A stretch of DNA of 64,000 bases, from NCBI GenBank assembly GCA_001600695.1, contig BCKQ01000002.1, positions 1,302,001 to 1,366,000 of the forward strand, given 5' to 3'. This document shows positions 57,577 through 64,000 of the stretch, piece by piece. The stretch comes from Ascoidea asiatica. Lineage: Eukaryota > Ascomycota > Saccharomycetes > Ascoideales > Ascoideaceae. Positions within the stretch are counted from its first letter, which is position 1, and each line of letters begins with the position of its first letter. The translations under genes were made by a program, and so were the position numbers. Below the pieces are notes generated by a model. The model had not been told where the DNA came from. It did not search any database and worked only from the letters and a program-made list of their open reading frames with translations.

Positions 57577-59709
57577 TTATTTTGGTCTTAGATTTTTAAT
57601 AAAATCATTATGATTATTTGAATAATTTGTAAATTCATTTTCATAATTTAAATTATCTTTATTTTTATTAAGATTATTAATTGATATTTTATTTTTAATA
57701 ATTGAATTTGGACTTGAATTTTCATTTAAATCTAAATTTATATTTGTATTTAATTTTAAATTATTTTCAGATTGTTTTGAATATACAGAAGTATTAATTT
57801 CTGCATCATCTTCAAAAGGAGATCTTACATGATGTCTATCATTATTATTATCATTAATATTATCAATATCATCAATATCAGAATTATTATTTATATTATT
57901 AATTTTTGGAGTTGATAATACTGAAGAATCAGACATTGCAGAAGATTCATAACCTAAAGTAAATTTTTGATTATGAAAAGTATTATCATTATTAGTTATG
58001 GAACTTGAAGAATCTTTTAATTGAGCAGTATAACCATCATTTAATTTATCAGTTGAAATAAAAGGACCATCATCATCTTCATCATCATATTTATCATGTT
58101 GATTTTTTTGATTCTTCTTTATATCATTTTCAATTTCGTTATTTTCAATTTCGTTATTTTCAATTTCGTTATTTTCATTTTCATTTTCATTTTCATCAAT
58201 TAATTTTGGTAAATGATTATTAAGTATTGGAGAAGAATGTTGAGATTTTCTAGTATTATCTAAAGTATAATTTTTTAAATCAATATTTGGTAATGGAGGA
58301 GTATATATTACATTATTATTTATAGAATTTGTATTATTAAATGTTAGCCTTGAATTTGAATTTGAATTTGAATTTGAATTTGAATTATTTGAGTAATCAT
58401 GAGGATATGAAGAACTTGGAATTCTATGTAAATTTTTTATATATTCATCTTTTTGTTTATTATCTAGATTAATTAAAGATTCAGAAGAAAAATTATTATT
58501 TGATTTTGATCTTGGTAGACTTAGACTGTTATGATTATTACTATTGTTATTATTGTTATTATTATTATTTGTTATAAGATCATTATTTGTTGTATCAGTC
58601 AGAACAGAAATTGTTGAATTATGAGAAGTTATATTTGAAGAATTATTTTGATATTTATTTGCAGTTTTTTTAATTGATTTTCTTCTTAAAATTGATTTTG
58701 ATCTTTTACTATTTTTATTTTTTATTATTGAATTATCATTATTTGTATCGGCGGTAATATTTTTATTNTTATTTGTATCGGCGGTAATATTATTATTATT
58801 ATTATTAGTATTCAGAGTCATCATAGTTATAGCATCAGCAGGTAATAAAGGAATAACAGAATCATAATAAGATTGAAAAACAGATTTATTTGAAGTTGTT
58901 GATAAATTTGAAGAAGATTTATTATAAGGTATAATTGGAGTTGTTAAATTTGAATTTGAATTTGAATTTGAATTTGAATTAGATAAAATTTTTTGATTAT
59001 TTATAATATTTGTATTATTTGAAACAAGAGTATTTGAATTTGAATTAGTTGTTGGAGGAGAAGTTGTTGAAGATGAAGGAGAAGATGAAGAAGATGAAGA
59101 AGAATATGGAGTTGAATGATTTTGAATTATATTTTTTTCTTTAATTATTTCTGATTTTTTAATTTTTTGATTTTTATTTTGATTTTGATTTTGATTTTGA
59201 TTATTTATTGAATTATGAATAGATTGAGGTAAAGGAGAATTAATTAAATTTTGATTATTAATAGTTGCAGTTGAATGATAAGTTCTATAATTTCTATATT
59301 TTGATTTTCTTTTAGTATTGACATTATTATGATTATTATCAATATGATTATCATCAATATGATTATCATCAATATGATTATTATCAGAATGATTATCATC
59401 AGAATGACTATTATCATTATCAGAAGTATTTATTTGATTAACTTCAGATTCTTGTAATTGACCACTTTTTTTATATTGATGAATATTATTATTATTAATA
59501 ATTTTATTATTATTTGAATTAAAAGTATCAAAAGATAAATCACCATCTAAATCACCAATATCAACATCTTTATCAAATTTTAAATCTTCTTTTTTAAATT
59601 TTCTTGAAGAATTAAGATACCAAAATAAAACTAATAATATGAAAAAACCAGCAGGAATTCCAACTGCTAAACCAACAGTTAAAGAATCATTTGATAAACC
59701 ATTACCCAT
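57577..59709 (-). CDS. Single-span membrane protein, SKG6/TOS2-like
   Basis: Skg6 and Tos2 are single-span proteins of the yeast cell cortex linked to polarised growth. The 710-aa product begins with a very short exterior part (1-10) and a membrane span at about 11-33 (VGLAVGIPAGFFILLVLFWYL), then a basic stop (SSRKFKKEDLKFDKD). That unit is the best-matching feature to the SKG6-type transmembrane helix. The remainder is a long Asn/Ser-rich cytosolic tail with short ordered-looking islands such as PLLPADAITMMTLN (about 289-302) and KFTLGYESSAMSDSSVLSTP (about 583-602). It contains one ambiguous base (n at 58768) within a 30-base tandem duplication (58741-58800, ITADTN repeats). NEIEN and HIDDN repeats show further slippage. 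The function is inferred from architecture only. Confidence 0.6.
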   Translation of the reverse strand: MGNGLSNDSLTVGLAVGIPAGFFILLVLFWYLNSSRKFKKEDLKFDKDVDIGDLDGDLSFDTFNSNNNKIINNNNIHQYKKSGQLQESEVNQINTSDNDNSHSDDNHSDNNHIDDNHIDDNHIDNNHNNVNTKRKSKYRNYRTYHSTATINNQNLINSPLPQSIHNSINNQNQNQNQNKNQKIKKSEIIKEKNIIQNHSTPYSSSSSSSSPSSSTTSPPTTNSNSNTLVSNNTNIINNQKILSNSNSNSNSNSNLTTPIIPYNKSSSNLSTTSNKSVFQSYYDSVIPLLPADAITMMTLNTNNNNNNITADTNXNKNITADTNNDNSIIKNKNSKRSKSILRRKSIKKTANKYQNNSSNITSHNSTISVLTDTTNNDLITNNNNNNNNNSNNHNSLSLPRSKSNNNFSSESLINLDNKQKDEYIKNLHRIPSSSYPHDYSNNSNSNSNSNSNSRLTFNNTNSINNNVIYTPPLPNIDLKNYTLDNTRKSQHSSPILNNHLPKLIDENENENENNEIENNEIENNEIENDIKKNQKNQHDKYDDEDDDGPFISTDKLNDGYTAQLKDSSSSITNNDNTFHNQKFTLGYESSAMSDSSVLSTPKINNINNNSDIDDIDNINDNNNDRHHVRSPFEDDAEINTSVYSKQSENNLKLNTNINLDLNENSSPNSIIKNKISINNLNKNKDNLNYENEFTNYSNNHNDFIKNLRPK
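58741..58800 (-). repeat. 30-bp tandem duplication in the SKG6-like gene
   Basis: Two 30-base units, 58741-58770 and 58771-58800, share their first 21 bases (ATTTGTATCGGCGGTAATAT and the next base) and differ only in the ATT-rich end. The assembly has an ambiguous base at 58768 at the junction. Each unit codes for ten residues including ITADTN. Confidence 0.85.
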
Positions 59710-60215
59710 ATTTGATTATGAAATTGTATACAGTATTAAAATATTTAGTTGAATGAAAAGCGAGTGACTATTAAAAAGAATTTATTACTTGATTACTTGA
59801 TTATTGATTGATTGATTGAATAGATAGAATATAATAGAATAGAATGAGTACTGTATATAAGTATGTATATATATTATATTTGATTATTATTGATTATATT
59901 GCAAAAAGTGATGGCGGTTAAAGATAATTATTGATGAATGATACTAATGTTAATGATATTAATGGAAATGCTAATGATAAAGATATAAACGATTGAAAGA
60001 AAGCAAAGATTGTTATAAATCTGATTATTTAAAGTGAAGCAGAATTCATAGATACTATTCGATAAAGTACTAGATGATGAAAGTGATGTTAGTATTGAAT
60101 ATTATGTTATCTCTATTAGGTTGATTGTATTATATCTTGTGTCTTGTATCTTGTATCTTGTATCTCGATGTATTATTTGATATATGTTTATTATATTTGA
60201 TAGATATTTTACTAT

Positions 60216-60267
60216 TTAGTATATTTAGTATATTTAGTATATTTAGTATATTTAGTATATTTAGTAT
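60216..60267 (+). repeat. 9-bp TTTAGTATA tandem repeat
   Basis: About six near-perfect copies of a 9-bp unit in intergenic DNA upstream of the SKG6-like gene. Confidence 0.8.
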
Positions 60268-60493
60268 GATATATTAGAATAGTGAAATATTGAAATATGA
60301 GATGGTTTCCTTTGATTCTGCCGGATCTTGATTTTCTTGTTCTTGTTCTTGTTTCTCTTGTTTCTCTTGTTTCCACTGACAGTCTCTTGGTCTTGTTTTT
60401 GCCTTGTCTTGGATTGCTTCTGAGATATTTTATGTTCAATCTGCTTAAACTACTTAAATTGTTCAGATGTTTGTGTTTGTGTTTGTGTTTGTG

Positions 60494-60514
60494 CTGCTGC
60501 TGCTGCTGCTGCTG
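60494..60514 (+). repeat. CTG trinucleotide repeat
   Basis: Seven consecutive CTG units (CAG on the other strand), following GTTTGTGTTTGT repeats. Intergenic. Confidence 0.8.
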
Positions 60515-61042
60515 TTCCTGGTTTAGGGATTGGTTCTCTGTGCAATTGCACATTTGCATCTCTGGCGCTGGGTCTGGAAAGTAACGTAGCAGTAACGTCA
60601 CGTCGCAGCAACGCAAAAGGTAACGTAACGTTGACGGTCTCCCTGGCCACCATCTGCCACACAAAAGCTCCGTGAATCCCTGCTTTGCCACTTTCACTTT
60701 GTTCTATTTTCACCAGATCTAGTGTGTGGCACAGAGCTTGCAGTCTCCTGTTCTTCTAAATCTTATGCTCATTCCAGATTGATCCATTACAATTCTCAAT
60801 TTGGATCATTTCCTTTCATGTGATCGACTCATTCATTTGATTCTCCTTCGTTTCCTTTGAAAATCCTAATCTAAGCTTGCTCGTACACTAACGTTTATAA
60901 ATAGAACTTATTATTTTAAATAACGTTGTTGTTCTCTAGATTTTAATTCTAGATTCAACTTTTGAAATAAAAACATGATCACATGACTGCATTGCATAAG
61001 AGCTTACCTAATCTTGTTTTCCAACATTTTCTTCAATTGACG

Positions 61043-61054
61043 CCAGATCTGTGG
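61043..61054 (-). promoter_or_regulatory. CCRYA-N4-TGG element, ATG44 promoter
   Basis: On the minus strand it reads CCACAGATCTGG, preceded by AAA (AAACCCACAG). It is about 265 bases upstream of the ATG44 start and points away from it. Confidence 0.4.
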
Positions 61055-61318
61055 GTTTCTATTTTGAACGAATCTAAAAATTGATAAATCTCCAATCTAA
61101 AACTTAATCAATCCACAACTGAATATTATCAACAGTCAATAATCAATAAACAGTCTCCTAAATCAGATAATATCACCTTTCAATATCACCTTTCAATATT
61201 CAAATATATCAATATATATTCTCATTCTAATTCATAATCATATTCTTATTCATCCTATAGCTCCATATCCTGATTCTTAAACAATATATTCAACATAAAT
61301 AATAATAATCTATAAATT

Positions 61319-61543
61319 ATGGCTTCATTATTTGGTAAAGTAATTCATTATTCTGTTGATTTAGTATTAATTTCAACATGTTTTGCAGGTATAAAACGTT
61401 CATCTGGTTTATCTCCAAAACTTGATTTAATTGAAAATAATGATATAAAAATATATTCAAAAAAATATTTAAATGTTGGTGAATCAATTTATGATAATTC
61501 AATTGCTTTTATGAATTCAAGTTCATATTTTGAACGTAAATAA
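61319..61543 (+). CDS. ATG44: Mitofissin Atg44 (formerly DUF1748)
   Basis: Atg44 is a small protein of the mitochondrial intermembrane space that binds lipid membranes and drives mitochondrial fission needed for mitophagy. The 74-aa product matches the family in size (73 aa in S. cerevisiae) and in its conserved start: SLFGKVIHYSVDLVLISTCFAGIKRSSGL, an amphipathic/hydrophobic helix at about 4-27 followed by the KR-S-[ST]-GL turn (27-32). The second part (LIENNDIKIYSKKYLNVGES, about 37-56, then an Asp-x-x-Ile/Ala segment) is also family-like. The coding sequence is continuous here; no intron is required. The ATG follows an AT-rich leader. Confidence 0.9.
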   Translation: MASLFGKVIHYSVDLVLISTCFAGIKRSSGLSPKLDLIENNDIKIYSKKYLNVGESIYDNSIAFMNSSSYFERK

Positions 61544-62424
61544 TGAATAATAAAAAATTATCTGTTTAGGTAATATATTATGTAATCATAATTCCCCATA
61601 TAATTCTCATATAATTATATAACCACCATATAAATATAATCTCATATAATAACTACAATTTCAATAAAGAAATATATCTTATTCTATAGTACATCTAATT
61701 ATTTTACACCTATTTAATACATTTAATATTTAATAATTAATAATTAATAAATAAATAAATAAATTTTAAAAAAAATGATTAAAAAAAACTCAAAAAAATA
61801 GTATTGTAAATAAATAAATAAAATAAGTAGTAAATAATAAACTAATAAAATGAATAAGTAAATAATTAAATAAATAAAGAAGAAATAAACTAGAAATAAA
61901 AATAAAAATAAAAATAAAAATAAAATCAAATTAATATTAAATTTAATTAATAATACAATTTCTCAAATAATATACTTTCTTTTCATATACTTTCATATTG
62001 TAAATCATTTGAAAAATTAAAAATGAAATAATTATTTAAATCCCTTTTTTTTTNTTTTTTTGTTTTTTTTTTTGTTTTTTATTTTTTGTTTTTTGTTTTT
62101 TGTTGATTTTTTTTTTTTTGATTTTAAAAAATTGAATTGAAATTCTTCTTTAATAATAACTAATATTGAACAAAATAATTTTTACAATTAATTGAAAAAA
62201 ATTAAAATATAAAATAAAATAAAAATAAAATAAAAATAAAAATATAAAAAGGAAAAGATATAAAATATAAAATATGTAATAGTTTTAGATAAAAAAAGAT
62301 AAGAAAAAAAAATGAAAGATATTAAAAAAATAAAAAAATTAGAAAAATAATAAATGTATCCCAGAATTAATTGAAAAAAATATTCACCTTTTTAAAAAAT
62401 GAAAAAAAAATAACACGAAAATAA

Positions 62425-62475
62425 GAAAATATGAAAATATGAAAATATGAAAATATGAAAATATGAAAATATGAA
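62425..62475 (+). repeat. ATATGAAA tandem repeat
   Basis: About six copies of an 8-bp unit (ATATGAAA), intergenic. Confidence 0.8.
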
Positions 62476-62947
62476 AATAAGTAAAAGAGATGTAAAAGAG
62501 ATGTAAAATAAAAATAAGAACAATAACAAGATAAAGAAAAGTATAAGTATTAGCAATAATAGCATATAAATTTTATTTTTCATAAAAAAAAAACCCAAGG
62601 AATTTTAGAAATAAATAAATTAATGAATCAATTAATAAATAAATGAATGAAGTTTGAAAAAAAAAAAGTTAAATTGAAATAGAAAATTTTAAACAATTTT
62701 GTTTTATTGTTTTTTTTTTTTTTCATAATCTTATCGTTTTCATAAATCATAATAAATCATGAATAGATAAAAAGCAATAAAATCATTTCTAACAAAGAAA
62801 ATAATGAGAATGAAGTAGAATGAAAAAAGGAAGAAAAAAGAAGAAAAAAATTGATGCAGATCTAATGCTGGATGAAGAAAAACTAAAAAACTTATTAAAC
62901 ATTGTCAAAATGAAAAGAAAATGAAAAAGAGAGAAATTGTAGAAACT

Positions 62948-62997
62948 TTGTAAAAACTTTGTAAAAACCTTGTAAAAACCTTGTAAAAACCTTGTAG
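62948..62997 (+). repeat. 11-bp TTGTAAAAACC tandem repeat
   Basis: About five near-perfect copies, directly adjoining the 3' end of the last gene. The first two copies read TTTG rather than CTTG. Confidence 0.8.
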
Positions 62998-63006
62998 AAA
63001 AAAAAA

Positions 63007-63795
63007 CTATGATGGATTGAAAGGTACTGCAAACAGGTTATTTTGAGCTGAATCATCCCCTTCATCAATTGAAGGATAATATAACCCACATGATTCAAAA
63101 ACACTTGAAGCTGGTGGTAATCCATTTGAATTACTTGTAATATTATTATTATTATTAATGTTATTAATATTATTAACATTAACGTTATTAACATTATTAA
63201 CATTATTATTAATATTATCATTAACATTAGTCTCAAAATGTAATGGATGATGTTGAGATACTGTTCCATTATTTGGGTAACATGAAAATGGTGAAATATT
63301 ATATCCATTAACATTATTTGTTGAAATATTTACATTAGAATTAGGTTGATTATATGAATTAATTTGTGTCAGATTTCCTAATGTTTCCCAAAAATCATAT
63401 GATCCTTCTGGATCTTCTTCAGGAACTGTAATTCTATTTTTTTGTTCACTAATTGTAATATTACTACCATTACGTAAATAATTATTACGTGCTGGTGAAT
63501 AAATACTTGAAGCTGCAGTTGTATCATCTGCTAAATTTCTTCCATTCATATATGTTGCTGAAGCTGGTGATCGACTACTTGATTTTGATGATCCTAATGA
63601 TGAAAATGATCCTCTTCTTGTTTTTGGTGTAGATAATGAAGGTCTTTTATGAATTCCATTAATACTACCTCCAACTGATGACAGTTTTCTTCTTGAATTA
63701 GAATTTCTTTCAATAAATGTAGCATTTAAAAGTTTATTAATACTTCCATTATTTGAATAATTTGAGTTAGAGTTGATATTAGAATTAATATTAGA

Positions 63796-63859
<64 letters not shown>

Positions 63860-64000
63860 GTACTATTATTATTCAAATTAACAGAATTATTTATAGAATT
63901 ATTCACATTATTATTAATTTCACCACCAATATTAGTATTAATATTAAGTCCATTAACGTTTTCAATTCCTTTAGATTGATTAATTGAATTAGATGATAAT
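63007..64000 (-). CDS. Asn-rich protein, C-terminal part only (cut by window edge)
   Basis: The open frame runs without interruption to the right edge of the window, so the N-terminus lies beyond 64000. The internal GTG near 63906 is not a start. The visible part (about 330 residues) has an Asn run of roughly 20 residues (ATT repeat at 63797-63857). It then has an Arg/Ser-rich segment with RRKLSSVGGSINGIHKRPSL and STPKTRRGSFSSLGSSKSSS, which are good-looking basic phosphorylation sites. A more ordered island EEDPEGSYDFWETLGNLTQI follows. The tail is Asn/Val-rich and ends ESCGLYYPSIDEGDDSAQNN then LFAVPFNPS. I do not recognise the family. It looks like a regulatory or RNA/transcription-associated protein rather than an enzyme, but that is inference. 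Confidence 0.65.
63797..63857. repeat. ATT trinucleotide repeat coding poly-Asn
   Basis: About twenty uninterrupted ATT units on the plus strand, read as AAT (Asn) on the minus strand in the partial gene. Confidence 0.9.

Larger units (their letters stand above)
59710..61318. promoter_or_regulatory. Divergent SKG6-like / ATG44 intergenic region
   Basis: This is 1.6 kb. Next to the SKG6-like start there is AT-rich DNA with TTGATTGA and CTTGTATC repeats (60132-60163) and six 9-bp TTTAGTATA units (60216-60267). A GC-richer block follows (60300-60735), with TTCTTG/TCTCTTGTT repeats, a CTG repeat (60494-60514), four TAACGT motifs (60582-60631) and ACGTCA. The CCAGATCTGTGG copy of the recurrent element is at 61043-61054. 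Minus-strand frames of 161 and 87 codons cross these repeats but have no family-like content. Confidence 0.45.
61544..63006. other. 1.46-kb low-complexity convergent spacer
   Basis: This is extreme low-complexity DNA. It has TAAATAAATAAA and AAAATAAAAATA tracts (61745-61925, 62205-62240), a long poly-T with one ambiguous base (n at 62054; 62046-62118), eight AAAATATG units (62425-62475) and five TTGTAAAAAC(C) units (62948-62997) directly after the stop of the last gene. No convincing gene on either strand; the open frames are Phe/Leu/Ile/Tyr-only by-products. Confidence 0.5.

Noticed and set aside
59942-60100. Possible 5' intron of the SKG6-like gene, suggested by TACTAAC on the minus strand at 60089-60095
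   Set aside because: Candidate acceptors follow, but I found no good GTATGT/GTAAGT donor upstream and no open frame that would join to the SKG6-like start.
60212-60713. Minus-strand open frames of 161 and 87 codons upstream of the SKG6-like gene
   Set aside because: They translate simple repeats (TTTAGTATA, CTG, TTCTTG) and promoter DNA in two competing frames. Products (KYTKYTK, QQQQQQHKHKH) have no family content.
1-64000. Transposon, LTR or horizontally acquired segment
   Set aside because: I looked for reverse transcriptase, integrase, transposase and long terminal repeats and for compositionally foreign genes. None was visible; the small repeats are microsatellite-type.

Overview
The window is nuclear DNA from a budding yeast (subphylum Saccharomycotina). 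It is very AT-rich. Reading frames are almost all intron-free, and a TTA/GAA/AAT-type codon bias fills the proteins with asparagine runs. Gene spacing is compact. A large share of the genes have recognisable one-to-one yeast counterparts (for example THR4, SNU13, MED11, ROT1, UTP18, CCT8, PRD1, SNF8, MRP2, TVP38, GPC1, mitofissin ATG44). I cannot name the species. CTG codons are rare, and none that I found sits at a position able to show whether CUG means Leu, Ser or Ala. Three genes (SRAP-domain gene, MGR3-like, MED11) belong to one small neighbourhood of the S. cerevisiae chromosome XIII map as I recall it, and the SRAP/MGR3 pair keeps its divergent arrangement.

Layout. 0-9 kb: GPC1-like acyltransferase, a CAJ1/DJP1-type J protein, and the divergent pair SRAP protein (with a previously hidden first exon and an 88-nt intron) and MGR3-like TPR protein, then tRNA-Trp(CCA). 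9.7-20 kb: an auxin-efflux-carrier-family transporter; two small minus-strand genes that look like diverged profilins separated by long empty AT-rich DNA; an amidase; and an aldehyde dehydrogenase. 21-36 kb: an unassigned cysteine-free 148-aa protein, URB2, THR4 with a perfect Gcn4 site, MED11, ROT1, a universal-stress-protein gene and a PCD1-type Nudix hydrolase. 36-52 kb: UTP18, CCT8, a DDB1/MMS1-type triple beta-propeller protein, SNU13, tRNA-Val(AAC), a two-span membrane protein, the PRD1 oligopeptidase and SNF8. 52-64 kb: a rhodanese-plus-USP deubiquitinase, MRP2, TVP38, a SKG6/TOS2-like single-span protein, ATG44, and an Asn-rich protein cut by the right edge.

The genes are mostly unlinked housekeeping functions: ribosome biogenesis (URB2, UTP18, SNU13), mitochondrial upkeep (MGR3-like, PRD1, MRP2, ATG44), proteostasis (J protein, CCT8, ROT1) and endosomal sorting (SNF8 tail-to-tail with the deubiquitinase). 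I saw no transposon, LTR, CRISPR array or viral insertion.

The most unusual signal is in the promoters. A 12-bp element, CCRYA-N4-TGG, often continued as TGGTCTC, recurs in many of the GC-richer promoter patches. It occurs as single copies, as a group of four at about 45-bp spacing, and, in a looser form, as five copies at a strict 27-bp period upstream of PRD1. The other items worth pursuing are the profilin-like pair, the SRAP hidden exon, and a 14-bp perfect inverted repeat over a CACGTG box in the UBP/MRP2 promoter.
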